From Bifidobacterium boum (GTDB taxonomy: Bacteria > Actinomycetota > Actinomycetes > Actinomycetales > Bifidobacteriaceae): a DNA stretch of 64,000 bases. The stretch spans positions 372,001 through 436,000 of the forward strand of contig NZ_JGYQ01000016.1 in the NCBI RefSeq assembly GCF_000741535.1, written 5' to 3'. Made by a program: the position numbers and the translations under genes. The notes beneath the pieces were generated by a model. It was given only the letters and a program-made list of their open reading frames with translations, ran no database searches and was not told where the DNA came from. Of the stretch, positions 1 to 9,261 are shown in pieces (position 1 is the first letter of the stretch; each line of letters begins with the position of its first letter).

Positions 1-552
1 CTGAATACAGTTCTCAGGGGCGCCTGCGGCAATGGCGGCATCGCGCACGATCTTGGCGGCTGCAACCGAGCACTTCTGGGCGAACGGGTGGAAACCGAAC
101 ACAATCGGGCAACGGGTCTTGAGCGCGATCAGGGACTTGAAAATCGCGGTTGAGGTCGGGTTGGTGACCGGGGTTACACCGGCGACCACGCCGACCGGCT
201 CGGCGATTTCGTCAATGCCGAGAACGTCGTCAGAACGGATGATACCGACGGTCTTCTGCCCCGCCAGGTAATGGGTCACATGCTCGCAGGCGAAAATGTT
301 CTTGGTCGCCTTGTCTTCGACAAGACCACGGCCGGTCTCGTCCACAGCCATCTTTGCCAGCTGCAGATGCTTGTTCAGCGCGGCGACCGATGCCTTCGCG
401 ACGATATGATCGACCTGCTCCTGATCGAGCTTCTCGAACTCCTTCAGGGCGACCTGGGCCTTCTTGACCAGCTCATCGACCTCGGCCTGAGCCGCGATCA
501 GCTTCTCTTCGGGGCTTGGCTTGGTTGCCTCTGTTTTCTTTGCTTCTGCCAA
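1..552 (-). CDS. adhE: Bifunctional acetaldehyde-CoA/alcohol dehydrogenase AdhE, N-terminal part (truncated by window edge)
   Basis: Reduces acetyl-CoA to acetaldehyde and then ethanol, re-oxidising NADH at the end of fermentation. Only the N-terminal ~184 residues of the aldehyde dehydrogenase half lie in the window; the remainder is off the left edge. The product begins MAEAKKTEATKPSPEEK and contains GVVAGVTPVTNPTSTAIFKS, the coenzyme-binding segment typical of AdhE. The start is TTG at 550-552, chosen because a strong AGGAGG lies just upstream and no ATG fits the conserved N-terminus. It is transcribed leftwards, divergently from glgX, and a Rex-type operator sits about 65 bp upstream of the start, so redox control through NADH/NAD is likely. 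Confidence 0.93.
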   Translation of the reverse strand, partial: MAEAKKTEATKPSPEEKLIAAQAEVDELVKKAQVALKEFEKLDQEQVDHIVAKASVAALNKHLQLAKMAVDETGRGLVEDKATKNIFACEHVTHYLAGQKTVGIIRSDDVLGIDEIAEPVGVVAGVTPVTNPTSTAIFKSLIALKTRCPIVFGFHPFAQKCSVAAAKIVRDAAIAAGAPENCIQ

Positions 553-617
553 TTGGTCCTCCTCGAGCCTGTTATGCAAAAGGGGTCGCCGCCGGTCGGC
601 GGCTTGTCACTGTGTAT

Positions 618-635
618 TTGTGACCTGCATCACAA
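618..635. promoter_or_regulatory. Rex-type operator upstream of adhE
   Basis: The 18-bp sequence TTGTGACCTGCATCACAA is a perfect 6+6 dyad separated by 6 bp, matching the general Rex pattern TTGTGA-N6-TCACAA. Rex is an NADH-sensing repressor that commonly controls adhE. The inner TGTGA-N6-TCACA also fits a CRP/FNR-type site, but the adhE context favours Rex. The binding protein is not encoded in the window. Confidence 0.72.
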
Positions 636-823
636 TGTAGCGGATATCCGGTACGTTGTCCCGCTTGCGTGGTGTTGAGCGTTTCATGAGAATCGCCGAG
701 CATCTTGTGTGTGCATTTGAACGCTTATTGTTTCATTCTGTGAGTTTTTCTCGAGAATTAGGCACATACAGTACCATGTGACCATCTACAGATAATGTTC
801 ACGCAAACAACGTCAGCAAACCG

Positions 824-829
824 TACAAT
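824..829 (+). promoter_or_regulatory. Likely -10 box for leaderless glgX mRNA
   Basis: TACAAT (5 of 6 matches to TATAAT) ends 6 nt before the glgX ATG, which places the expected transcription start at or next to the start codon. No Shine-Dalgarno sequence is visible. No good -35 is seen. A perfect 10-bp palindrome TTCTCGAGAA at 748-757 lies upstream and could be an operator, without further support. Confidence 0.5.
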
Positions 830-835
830 GGCACC

Positions 836-3382
836 ATGAAGAATCCGCCACTACACCGTTACGCCACCCGGCCAGGTCTCTACTTCACCGACGATGGAGG
901 GGCGGACGCCGTCGTACGATCCGAAACAGCCGATCACATCTGGCTATGCGTCTACGAACCCATCGACCGGCCGTCAGCGTTCTACAACGAAGCCGTCCGC
1001 CTGTTCAAAGGCTCACCGGTCCCATGGACCCAAGAAGTACGACTGTTCCCCGTCTGCTCACGTATCATCGAATCCCTGTACGTGCGCGAAACCCTATTCG
1101 CCATGAGCGGGCCAAACTACGGGCTGTGGTACGTGCACCTGCCCAAAGCCTGGGACGGCATGCGATACGCCTACCGGGTGGACGGCCCATGGAACCCCAC
1201 GCACGACGTGCGATTCAACCCATACAAAATCCTGCTCGACCCTTACGGCAAGGGCATCGACGGCAATATGAAACTCGACCCCGCCGCATTCTCCTACGCG
1301 TGCGACATCGATAACGGCATCGTCCACGGCCAGCCGGACGGCGAAATGAGCACGTTGGACTCACTCGGCAGCATGCCGGTATCCGTCGCCATCGACGATC
1401 GGGACACCAACAAACATGAAGGCGAGCCGTCGCACCCCCACGTGCCATGGAGCAAAACCGTCATCTACGAGCTCCACGTCAAAGGCTTCACCGCGAACGC
1501 CCCATGGCTGCCTCAGGAACTACGAGGCACCTACGCAGGACTCGCCCACCCCGCCACCCTGTCCTACCTGCAAACCCTCGGCGTCACCTCCATCGAGCTG
1601 CTGCCCATCCAAGCAAAACAAGACGAGTTGTTCCTCCAACAACGCGGACGACACAACTATTGGGGATATTCGACACTCGGATACTTCTCCCCCGAACCGT
1701 CCTACGCCACCGAAGCCGCACAACGCTCCGGCCCCCGAGCAGTCCGCCAGGAAGTCATCGATATGGTCCGCGCCCTTCACGAAGCCGGATTCGAAGTCAT
1801 CATGGACGTGGTCTACAACCACACATGCGAAGGCGGAATCGACGGCCCGACGGTATGCTGGCGCGGACTGGACGAACTGTCCTACTACCGGCATCAGCAC
1901 AACAATCCTGGACGGCTCGAAGACACCACCGGCTGCGGCAACACCCTCGACTTCACCAACACCCACGTCATCACCTTCGCCATCGACAGCCTGCGATACT
2001 GGGCCAAACGAATCGGCGTCGACGGATTCCGCTTCGACCTGGCGGCATCGCTCGCCCGCCTCGACGGTGATTTCACCAAACACCACCCGTTCCTGTACGC
2101 CCTGCGCAGCGACATGCTGCTCGGCAACCTCAAACTCATCATGGAACCCTGGGACGTGGGATATCAAGGCTGGCGCACCGGACAATTCGGCATGCCGTTC
2201 GGCGAATGGAACGATGCGTTCCGCAACGCCGTCCGCCAATTCTGGCTGACCGACCCGGTCGAACGGCCCGGTAACGGGGAAACCGGCATGCAGGAAATGG
2301 CGACCCGCCTGTGCGGCTCAGCAGACCTGTTCGCCACCGAACCAGGCCGAGGAGCACCATCATCCATCAACTTCATCTCCTGCCATGACGGCTTCACCAC
2401 GGCAGACCTGACCACATACGCCCGCAAGCACAACGAAGACAACGGCGAAGGCAACAACGACGGGTCAAACGTCAACTATTCGGTCAACTTCGGGCACGAA
2501 GGGCCGAGCGACGATCCAATCATCCGACGCAACCGGGAACGCGCCATACTCAACATGCTCGGCACGTTGCTCCTATCGCTCGGCACGCCCATGCTGCAAG
2601 CGGGCGACGAATTCGGCAACAGCCAGGGCGGCAACAACAACGCGTACTGCCAAGACAACGACACCACATGGTTGCAGTGGGATTGGATAGACACCCAAGC
2701 GGAGAACCGGCAAATCCACCTGTTCGAATCCGTGTCACAGCTCATCTCCATCCGCAAGTCGCTTACCTTGTTCCACACAGAAGACTTCTACAGCCGCCTC
2801 AGCCAAATCGGCCTGTTCAAACAGTCCAGCCGCGTGCAATGGTTCCTGCCGGACGGCACGACACCGGTGGAACACGATTGGTCCAACCGCCAATCACGCA
2901 GTTTCATCATGCGTTTGACATCGCAACAATCGGCGGATCTGTTGATTGTAGTCAACGGCGATCAGGGCGACACCCGCTTCCACCTGCCGCCTGACAGTCC
3001 ATGGCAGATAGCCTGGAGCTCATCACAGGCCGAGGGAATCGAACCGGCGCCCGGTGACACCGTGCATATGGCCAGCCACGCCCCCGACGTGAACTGGATG
3101 GCCACAAAGCCAGCCCGCCATGCGCTCAGCGACGTCATCACCCAAGCGCAACGGGCGACATACATGTCCACCTCGGCCATGACTCCCTCATCCCAAACCG
3201 CTTCCCCCACAACAGATGACATCGCCGTCGCGGCGCAACACACCAAACCGGAACGCCAATCGGCGCCCGATGACGCGAAGACCGGTGGCACCATTGCCGC
3301 GAGCGAACACAACATGTGGACGGTTCCGGAATACAGCATCACGCTGATGCGCCAAGTCGGCACCACTGCCGAAGCCATGTAG
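836..3382 (+). CDS. glgX: Glycogen debranching enzyme GlgX (GH13_11 isoamylase type)
   Basis: Hydrolyses alpha-1,6 branches of glycogen or limit dextrins in the cytoplasm. At 848 residues it is longer than enterobacterial GlgX, mainly through a polar C-terminal extension after about residue 770. An N-terminal CBM48-like region is followed by the GH13 barrel with its four conserved regions: DVVYNHT (~residue 324), GFRFDLAASLAR with the nucleophile Asp (~400), IMEPWD with the acid/base Glu (~436) and ISCHDG (~515). NDG and GDEFGNSQGGNNNAY motifs are typical of the subfamily. The nearby malQ suggests joint turnover of glycogen and maltodextrin, although the two genes are not an operon. The start is supported by a -10 box at leaderless distance. 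Confidence 0.95.
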   Translation: MKNPPLHRYATRPGLYFTDDGGADAVVRSETADHIWLCVYEPIDRPSAFYNEAVRLFKGSPVPWTQEVRLFPVCSRIIESLYVRETLFAMSGPNYGLWYVHLPKAWDGMRYAYRVDGPWNPTHDVRFNPYKILLDPYGKGIDGNMKLDPAAFSYACDIDNGIVHGQPDGEMSTLDSLGSMPVSVAIDDRDTNKHEGEPSHPHVPWSKTVIYELHVKGFTANAPWLPQELRGTYAGLAHPATLSYLQTLGVTSIELLPIQAKQDELFLQQRGRHNYWGYSTLGYFSPEPSYATEAAQRSGPRAVRQEVIDMVRALHEAGFEVIMDVVYNHTCEGGIDGPTVCWRGLDELSYYRHQHNNPGRLEDTTGCGNTLDFTNTHVITFAIDSLRYWAKRIGVDGFRFDLAASLARLDGDFTKHHPFLYALRSDMLLGNLKLIMEPWDVGYQGWRTGQFGMPFGEWNDAFRNAVRQFWLTDPVERPGNGETGMQEMATRLCGSADLFATEPGRGAPSSINFISCHDGFTTADLTTYARKHNEDNGEGNNDGSNVNYSVNFGHEGPSDDPIIRRNRERAILNMLGTLLLSLGTPMLQAGDEFGNSQGGNNNAYCQDNDTTWLQWDWIDTQAENRQIHLFESVSQLISIRKSLTLFHTEDFYSRLSQIGLFKQSSRVQWFLPDGTTPVEHDWSNRQSRSFIMRLTSQQSADLLIVVNGDQGDTRFHLPPDSPWQIAWSSSQAEGIEPAPGDTVHMASHAPDVNWMATKPARHALSDVITQAQRATYMSTSAMTPSSQTASPTTDDIAVAAQHTKPERQSAPDDAKTGGTIAASEHNMWTVPEYSITLMRQVGTTAEAM

Positions 3383-3466
3383 CAGACGCGTCCTTCCATT
3401 CGGCTCCGTTGCCGTTTCACCCCGCTCGATCGGGGCGACAGAAGGACGCACGCCCGCCCCAAAACG

Positions 3467-3502
3467 GCACATGCCGGCATCCCGAAGGATACCGGCATGT
3501 GC
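3467..3502. terminator. Hairpin between convergent glgX and rpsI
   Basis: GCACATGCCGGCAT (3467-3480) pairs with ATACCGGCATGTGC (3489-3502) around an 8-nt loop, giving a 14-bp stem with one wobble or mismatch. It lies between two converging genes and probably serves both; there is no clear U-tract on either side. Confidence 0.6.
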
Positions 3503-3530
3503 GACGCGCCAACGCGCAGGACAAGCGAAC

Positions 3531-4022
3531 TTAACGCTTGGAGAACTGCGGAGCGCGACGAGCCTTGTGCAGACCAGCCTTCTTGCGCTCGACGACACGG
3601 GAGTCGCGAGTCAGGAAGCCAGCCCTCTTCAGCGCGATACGGTTCGCATCGCGGTCAACAGCGTTGAGCGCGCGGGCAACACCGAGGCGGATTGCGCCAG
3701 CCTGACCAGTGGTGCCGCCACCGTCCACGAGGACGATAGCGTCGAACTTGCCCTCAAGCTTGAGCAGCACGATCGGGGAATTCACCTCACGCTGCAGCAG
3801 CTTCGACGGGAAATACTCCTCGAGAGGACGACCGTTGATGGTCCACTTGCCAGTGCCCGGAACCAAACGGACACGGGCGACAGCCTCCTTGCGACGGCCA
3901 GTGCCGTAGCAGGGAGCGATCTGGGACGTACCGGTGCCAGCGCCAGCGTTGGTTTCGGTGGTGTATGAGGTGAGCTCCTCTTCGGTCTCGAGAACCGCGG
4001 AGTCGTTGGTGTTTTCAGCCAT
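3531..4022 (-). CDS. rpsI: 30S ribosomal protein S9
   Basis: Small-subunit ribosomal protein whose C-terminal tail reaches the P-site tRNA. It has 163 residues with a ~35-residue acidic N-terminal extension, usual in Actinobacteria, followed by the S9 core ([29 protein letters not shown]) and the conserved C-terminus ending APQFSKR. It lies 21 nt downstream of rplM in the classic rplM-rpsI operon. Confidence 0.98.
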   Translation of the reverse strand: MAENTNDSAVLETEEELTSYTTETNAGAGTGTSQIAPCYGTGRRKEAVARVRLVPGTGKWTINGRPLEEYFPSKLLQREVNSPIVLLKLEGKFDAIVLVDGGGTTGQAGAIRLGVARALNAVDRDANRIALKRAGFLTRDSRVVERKKAGLHKARRAPQFSKR

Positions 4023-4043
4023 GTTTCTTTATCTCCCTTCGGT

Positions 4044-4493
4044 TCACTTGGCCTGCTGAGAAACCTGCGTGATCTCGAAGACCTGCGGCTTCTGCGGGGT
4101 GTGCGGATGCTCTTCGCCAGCGAAGACGTGCAGACGGTTAAGCTGCACCTTCGCAAGACGGTTCTTCGGCAGCATGCCACGGACAGCAGCGGTGATAATG
4201 CGCTCCGGCTTGCGCTCGAGCAGGTCGGCGTACTTGTCGCGACGCAGGCCGCCAGGACGACCGGAGTGCGAATACAGTTCCTTGCCCAGTTTGTTGCCGG
4301 TCAGCGCGATCTTCGAGGCGTTGATCACGATGACATGGTTACCGGAATCGGCGTGCGGCGCGTACGTCGGCTTGTTCTTGCCGCGCAGCAGGGTAGCAAC
4401 CTGCGTCGCGAGACGGCCAAGCACCACGTCGGTGGCGTCGACGACGTACCACTCATGAGTCAGATCATCTGGCTTCGGTGTGAAAGTCTTCAC
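4044..4493 (-). CDS. rplM: 50S ribosomal protein L13
   Basis: Large-subunit ribosomal protein of 149 residues. The start is GTG at 4491-4493 ([20 protein letters not shown]), chosen because L13 family members begin here and AAAAGG lies upstream; the frame stays open upstream but that sequence has no L13 similarity. Recognisable segments include [17 protein letters not shown] and [17 protein letters not shown]. It is the first gene of rplM-rpsI; the 260 bp upstream hold its promoter and leader. Confidence 0.97.
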   Translation of the reverse strand: MKTFTPKPDDLTHEWYVVDATDVVLGRLATQVATLLRGKNKPTYAPHADSGNHVIVINASKIALTGNKLGKELYSHSGRPGGLRRDKYADLLERKPERIITAAVRGMLPKNRLAKVQLNRLHVFAGEEHPHTPQKPQVFEITQVSQQAK

Positions 4494-4695
4494 AGTTATA
4501 CCTTTTCTCATATTGTGTTCCAAACCAAACCGTCCGCAAGCGCGGAACAGTCCGGTTTTCTTATCGTGGGCTCCCTGAAAGTCCTCGATGGCGAGTGGGA
4601 AAGCGCTTTGAAGGACCCCTTGGGAACACAACAGTCGATAAGTATATCGGCACCCCTATCCAAACGCAACACGACACGGCATCAATCCGGAAACG

Positions 4696-4732
4696 ATGAT
4701 GGCCTGCCGGCACCAAGCCGACAGGCCATCAT
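4696..4732 (-). terminator. Hairpin terminator after malQ
   Basis: ATGATGGCCTG-C-CGGC pairs with GCCG-A-CAGGCCATCAT across a short ACCAA loop, giving a 15-bp stem with one mismatch. It lies just beyond the malQ stop codon in the direction of transcription. Coordinates are approximate to 1-2 bp. Confidence 0.65.
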
Positions 4733-4755
4733 CAGAGATATACCGTTGAGCGGAT

Positions 4756-6921
4756 TCAGGCGTTCATAATCTTGGTCAACGACTGAAGACGCTCGTTATC
4801 GAACAGCTGCTCCAGCGGAACAACATTACCGTCATAATCAGCCAGCGGAATACGCCAATTCGGGTACTCGTTATTCGTGCCCGGCTGATTCTGCGCGCGC
4901 TTCTCGCCGACCGCGTCGGTAATCGACGCCGCAATCAGCTTGCTCGGCGCATCCTTGAGGCCGCGATACAGCGCCTCGACGATCTGCTGCTCATTGGACT
5001 TCTCATCCTTGAGCAGATCGGCGTCCAGATAGCCGTTGTCCACGAGCATCCTCAGCATCGCGTTGTGCTCCTTGGTCGCCGAAGCCTGGAACTCCTCAAC
5101 CGGGCTGTCCAGCAGGCCGAGACGTTCACGGATCTTCACCTGCTCATACTCAAGATAGCCGTATGACGGCGGCATATCATGCGTATTGACCGAAGCCAAC
5201 GCGTACTCGCGCCACGTCTTCGGAGCCTTGAACTTGCCTTCCATCTGCTCGAACCATTCAACAGCGCACCCGAGCACGCCATGACGGCCAAGGGACTTGG
5301 TGACGAAGTCCGGCACCACGCCGAGATCCTCGCCGACGACCACGCCTTCGGCGCGAGCCGCTTCAATCGCGAGAATACCGAGCATGATTTCCGAATCGTA
5401 GTAGACATAAGCGCCATGCTTGGCGCCCTTGCCTTCCGGAATCCACCACAGGCGGAACAGGCCGAGAATATGATCGATACGGACGGCACCGGCACGAGCA
5501 AACATGCCGTGCACCATCTCGCGATACACCTGGTAGCCGGTATTCTCCAGCTGAATCGGGTTCAGCGGCGGCTGGCTCCAGTCCTGGCCCTGCTGGTTGA
5601 AGTAATCCGGCGGGGCACCAACCGTGGCGCCCTTGGCGAAACGCTCCGGATTCCACCACACGTCAGAACCCGCTGGGTGAACGCCGACAGCCATATCAGC
5701 CATCAGACCGATCTTCATGCCCGCATCCTTGGCGGCCTGCTGTGCGGCTTCCAGCTGCTCGCCGGCAATCCATTCAAGCCAACGATAGAACTCAAGCGTA
5801 TCCGGGAACTGGTTGCGCAACGCGGCGACTTCCGGCGACTGCTTGGTGTACTTGCGTTCCCAGTTATCCGGAGTGTCCTCAGGCTTGCCCCACTTGTCAT
5901 AGCACAGGCACCACGTGGCATACGATTCAAGCTCAGCACCCTGCTGCTTCTTGAACACGTCAAACTGCGCCTGACGGCCTGCCGGGCGTCCCGCCTTGAA
6001 CACGAGCCACAGGGCACGCATCTTCATCCGCCACATCGTGTCACGGTCAATCAGCTGAGCGTCGCCGTTGAGCGGCTCAACCTGGGCGTGCAGCTCCTCG
6101 ACCTGCTTGCGTGCGGCATCATCAAGCAGCTGATACTCTGCGATGGCTTCCGGACGGATATACGTGAAGTTCACGAAACGACGGCTGATCGGCAGATACG
6201 GCGACGGCGTGAGTGGAGCGACCGGCTCACTGCCATGCACCGGGTTGATTAGCATGAAATCAGCGCCGGTCTTGCGCTTGGCTTCGACCAGCAGCGTCTT
6301 CAAATCCTCGAAATCGCCGACGCCCCAAGAGCCCTGCGAACGAATCGAATACAGCTGAGCCATCCAGCCCCACAGCTGGCCATGCTTCATCGGGTCGATC
6401 AGATCGATCTTCTCGGGAGCACTGATCAGTGTAGCGTCCTGCTTGCGATCGCCCACCTGGACATGCAAGGTGTGGTAGCCGATCGGCAGATCCTTCGGCA
6501 ACGTCAGCGATGCGGTCGCAACAAACTTGCCGTCAAGCGAATACGCCTGCGAACCATCGCCGGCACCGGCGACAATCTCGCCCTTATACGGCTCGCCGTT
6601 CTCCAAGGTGATGGTTGCGCTCGGAATCTCCAAAATACCGGTATTCACCAGCACGGAATCTTCCTTGCCGACCGTATGCAACACGGTCGGAGCAACCAGA
6701 CGAGCATGCCGTTCGTCAAGAATCGTATGAATCGAGCGTTCGATGGCTTCATCATTTGAAGCGTCCACGCCAAGGGCCGCGAGCACCGCCACGAGGACGT
6801 CATCCTCGATCTCGTGGTAGTCGTTGCTCTGGCCGACATAACTGGTGCCGATGCCGACGAGCTTGGCGAGACGGATCAGAGGACGAGCAAGGCGCTCATC
6901 GTTTTCGGTCTTCTCTGTCAT
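4756..6921 (-). CDS. malQ: 4-alpha-glucanotransferase (amylomaltase, GH77)
   Basis: Transfers alpha-1,4-glucan segments between maltodextrins and releases glucose, in the cytoplasm. At 721 residues it has the size of bacterial MalQ with its N-terminal extension. GH77 landmarks: LLVEAKRKTGADFMLINPVH with SPYLPISRRFVN (sugar binding), GLMADMAVGVHPAGSDVW with the nucleophile Asp, VRIDHILGLFRLW, VVGEDLGVVPDFV with the acid/base Glu, and SVNTHDMPPS. It is single-gene, with a hairpin downstream and a TACACT box (6929-6934) 7 nt before the ATG, so the transcript may be leaderless. Confidence 0.96.
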   Translation of the reverse strand: MTEKTENDERLARPLIRLAKLVGIGTSYVGQSNDYHEIEDDVLVAVLAALGVDASNDEAIERSIHTILDERHARLVAPTVLHTVGKEDSVLVNTGILEIPSATITLENGEPYKGEIVAGAGDGSQAYSLDGKFVATASLTLPKDLPIGYHTLHVQVGDRKQDATLISAPEKIDLIDPMKHGQLWGWMAQLYSIRSQGSWGVGDFEDLKTLLVEAKRKTGADFMLINPVHGSEPVAPLTPSPYLPISRRFVNFTYIRPEAIAEYQLLDDAARKQVEELHAQVEPLNGDAQLIDRDTMWRMKMRALWLVFKAGRPAGRQAQFDVFKKQQGAELESYATWCLCYDKWGKPEDTPDNWERKYTKQSPEVAALRNQFPDTLEFYRWLEWIAGEQLEAAQQAAKDAGMKIGLMADMAVGVHPAGSDVWWNPERFAKGATVGAPPDYFNQQGQDWSQPPLNPIQLENTGYQVYREMVHGMFARAGAVRIDHILGLFRLWWIPEGKGAKHGAYVYYDSEIMLGILAIEAARAEGVVVGEDLGVVPDFVTKSLGRHGVLGCAVEWFEQMEGKFKAPKTWREYALASVNTHDMPPSYGYLEYEQVKIRERLGLLDSPVEEFQASATKEHNAMLRMLVDNGYLDADLLKDEKSNEQQIVEALYRGLKDAPSKLIAASITDAVGEKRAQNQPGTNNEYPNWRIPLADYDGNVVPLEQLFDNERLQSLTKIMNA

Positions 6922-6928
6922 ACGTCCA

Positions 6929-6934
6929 AGTGTA
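6929..6934 (-). promoter_or_regulatory. Likely -10 box, leaderless malQ
   Basis: TACACT on the minus strand ends 7 nt before the malQ ATG, and no Shine-Dalgarno sequence is present between. Confidence 0.45.
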
Positions 6935-6986
6935 AGCCCTGAAATCGACCACTGAACGCCATATTCTCGTATTTTCCGCCTATCGG

Positions 6987-7763
6987 TCAGCTGTTTTCCT
7001 GCGATGCGGCCGGCGAGCGCCGCGCCGCGGCAGCCACAGCCGGCGCCGGATCAGCGCCCAACCGTTGCAACGTCTCGGCGGAAACATGCGGATTCAGGGC
7101 CACAGCACGGCGGACCATCTGTGCCAGAACCGTAGGCGCATTCGGTTCGCACGACACGCCAAGCGTGGACAGGAAATCAAGCGTGTCGGAATCCAGTTCA
7201 GGATTCTGCGCGCCCTCCAAACGCATCTTCCATGAGGTGCGAGGGTTACGCAATGCCGCGTCACGCACGCGTGGATCGGGATCCTTGGTAAGCCTGCCGA
7301 CCAGCCAGTTCTTGTCATCCTGATTTGCGGCGACCGCCTGACGCACTTGCGGCTCGGGATCTTCCGACAGCTTGACCAGGATATTCGGGAAGGGCATGTC
7401 GGAGGCGAGAAACACGCGATCGTCAAGCGGCGTATGTTGATTGCCGGCAACGGCTTCAAGCAGTGCGGTGGCACGGGAAAACGCCGCCTGTTGCGCACGG
7501 TCGGGTAACGGCCGACGCGCGAACTCATGGAGTTCGGCGACATCGTCAGTGTGTCGCAGCCGCTCATAGGTGACGGTCAGCGGCTCGAAAGTCGCCGTGC
7601 TTGACGCGTTGGATTCCCCGGAATCGGCGGAATCGCCGGACTGGCCGGATTCCTCCGGTGCTTCCTGTGAAGCGACCTGCGATGGCATATCCTGCGGCTG
7701 TGTCTGCTGCCCGTCAGCCATGGTCGGTTCCTCGTTGTGCTGCGCTGTTGCCGTGTCACTCAT
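6987..7763 (-). CDS. Variant leucine-rich-repeat (LRV/HEAT-like) protein
   Basis: Function unknown; probably a cytoplasmic protein-protein interaction scaffold. About 258 residues: a Gln/Ser/Glu-rich disordered N-terminus (~1-70), then helical repeats of the form DPxPxVRxAVAxN (DPEPQVRQAVAANQ, DPDPRVRDAALRNP, then VRRAVALNPHVSAETLQRLG). These resemble the variant leucine-rich repeats annotated in many Actinobacteria. The start at 7763 is preferred over the longer frame because TACAGT (7770-7775) sits 6 nt upstream. The yigZ-like gene upstream ends only 4 bp away on the same strand. A comparable C-terminal segment is seen in the FHA protein at 31211-33163. Confidence 0.75.
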   Translation of the reverse strand: MSDTATAQHNEEPTMADGQQTQPQDMPSQVASQEAPEESGQSGDSADSGESNASSTATFEPLTVTYERLRHTDDVAELHEFARRPLPDRAQQAAFSRATALLEAVAGNQHTPLDDRVFLASDMPFPNILVKLSEDPEPQVRQAVAANQDDKNWLVGRLTKDPDPRVRDAALRNPRTSWKMRLEGAQNPELDSDTLDFLSTLGVSCEPNAPTVLAQMVRRAVALNPHVSAETLQRLGADPAPAVAAAARRSPAASQENS

Positions 7764-7767
7764 ACGT

Positions 7768-8409
7768 TCACTGTATCGCCTGGTGTTCCACGCCGATCTT
7801 CTCGGCATGCACCGAACCCCTGAACGCTTCGACGACACGCGAGACGAACGAGTCCTCCTGCTCTTGCGCAATCAGAGCGTCCAGCGTGACGACATCAGTG
7901 TACTGTTCGTTCGATTGGGAGCCGCCGGATTGGACGATCAGATGGCTGAGCTTGTCCAGTTGCGGGTATTGCACAGTCAAGCGGAATCTGACACACGGCA
8001 CGATACGCGCCAGCTCAGCCGCTTTGATCGCCAGCGAGGCCGCTGAGGAATAGGCGCGGGTCAGACCGCCCGAGCCAAGCAGAATACCTCCGAAATACCG
8101 GGTGACCGTCACCACGCAATCGGTCAGCCCGTTCGCGCGCAACACATCAAGAATCGGTTTGCCAGCAGTGCCGGACGGCTCACCGTCATCGCTCATCCGC
8201 TCGGTCATTTGCCCCTGTCCCCCGCAAATCGCGGCGTACGCGACATGCCGTGCTTTCGGGTGACGTTCACGGATGGTATCCACAAACGCCAACGCTTCCG
8301 CCAACGTATCCGCGTGACAGGCGTCTCCGATGAACTCGGATTTCCTGTCAACCAGCGAATCCTCTGCGGGGTGGTCCGCGGTATTGAGCAGTGTGGATGA
8401 TTCAGCCAT
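7768..8409 (-). CDS. YigZ/IMPACT family protein (UPF0029)
   Basis: Member of the conserved YigZ/IMPACT family, linked in other organisms to translation or ribosome regulation; the exact bacterial role is unsettled. 213 residues from the ATG at 8409, which has GGAGAT 3 nt upstream; the longer open frame has no such site. Family segments: VDRKSEFIGDACHADT, HPKARHVAYAA, SDDGEPSGTAGKPILDVL and VTRYFGGILLGSGGLTRAYS. It ends 4 bp before the LRV gene on the same strand. Confidence 0.9.
   Translation of the reverse strand: MAESSTLLNTADHPAEDSLVDRKSEFIGDACHADTLAEALAFVDTIRERHPKARHVAYAAICGGQGQMTERMSDDGEPSGTAGKPILDVLRANGLTDCVVTVTRYFGGILLGSGGLTRAYSSAASLAIKAAELARIVPCVRFRLTVQYPQLDKLSHLIVQSGGSQSNEQYTDVVTLDALIAQEQEDSFVSRVVEAFRGSVHAEKIGVEHQAIQ
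7770..7775 (-). promoter_or_regulatory. Likely -10 box, leaderless LRV gene
   Basis: TACAGT on the minus strand lies 6 nt before the chosen ATG. It overlaps the last codons of the upstream gene. Confidence 0.4.
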
Positions 8410-8949
8410 AGCATCTCCACCATAGCGCACCGTCAAGCTGGCGCGACACGCCGTCGGGGCGCGAAATGCGGACATTTTGTCATTGATTAACGATGGTAAC
8501 GCAAAACCGGAATAATCGCGCGGAAAAATCGCGTTTCGACGCCATGGATTGCAAACGTTTGACGTCCTCGGCCGGCGGGCACATCAGGAAAAAACCCGGC
8601 AAAATGGCGGTATTATGGGAATCACGGAGGCGGCGGACAAAGGCGTACCTCCGACTCCGCCAAACGTTGCGGAGACGCCGAAGTCAAGCTCATCGCGGTA
8701 CGATGTCGTACCGCTTGTGTGACGCGCTGTCCCATACTGAATGCAATCCGGTTCTCGACAAATTCCTGCTTCTTGTTTATCAATCAGGCCGTATAGGAAA
8801 AAGCATGGTGGTCATGATGCGGCAGAGTCCCCTGCGGGGGGTATGTGTGTCGTGGGGTGATTAATCGTCGGCTTGCCAATCCCCGCCTATCGGGGATGTC
8901 GTGCGCCCGCCGTCGTTGCATATATCACATGAGGACGAGATTAGGAAAA

Positions 8950-9105
8950 GCACGCCGGCGCCCCGTCTGCGGCGCGGCGATGAAGAAGAACGGACGAGCC
9001 GCGGCCGGCAGCCGGCGATGGGAACACGGGGTCTGCGGCATGGGGTCCACCGCCCGGCGAGATGATCCCAGACGCGCGGCGTGACTGGACGGGTTCAAGG
9101 AACAC
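8950..9105 (+). pseudogene. Remnant of an IS1249-like (IS256-group) transposase N-terminus
   Basis: The translated stretch RRPVCGAAMKKNGRAAAG-SRRWEHGVCGMGSTARRDD resembles the N-terminal zinc-ribbon of IS1249-type transposases (pattern CPxC..KNGR.AAG.QRW.C..CG). The first cysteine and the cysteine after the RW pair are lost, and a TGA at 9082-9084 interrupts the frame, which then continues LDGFKEHMRRAAE. Nothing downstream matches the catalytic domain, so this is a short scar and not an active element. The family call is from memory of the motif and needs a search. Confidence 0.5.
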
Positions 9106-9261
9106 ATGAGAAGGGCCGCCGAATGTGCCTGCTGCATGAAGAGCGGATCCCCCGACCCGCACATGCTCATACCGGACACCGGAGGGGAACACGGAACGGA
9201 TGCGACAGCCATACAGGACGAACCCGAAACCGGGAACGACTACGACAACGGCATCCAGTAA
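9106..9261 (+). CDS. Small open frame, 51 residues, doubtful
   Basis: ATG at 9106 with AAGGA 4 nt upstream, ending TAA at 9261. The product MRRAAECACCMKSGSPDPHM... is Cys-rich at the N-terminus and acidic at the C-terminus (DEPETGNDYDNGIQ). It continues the frame of the transposase remnant after its stop codon, so it is most simply residual transposon coding sequence. I do not recognise it. Confidence 0.15.
   Translation: MRRAAECACCMKSGSPDPHMLIPDTGGEHGTDATAIQDEPETGNDYDNGIQ

Noticed and set aside
618-635. CRP/FNR site reading of the dyad before adhE
   Set aside because: It fits both patterns, but the exact TTGTGA/TCACAA ends and the adhE context favour Rex.
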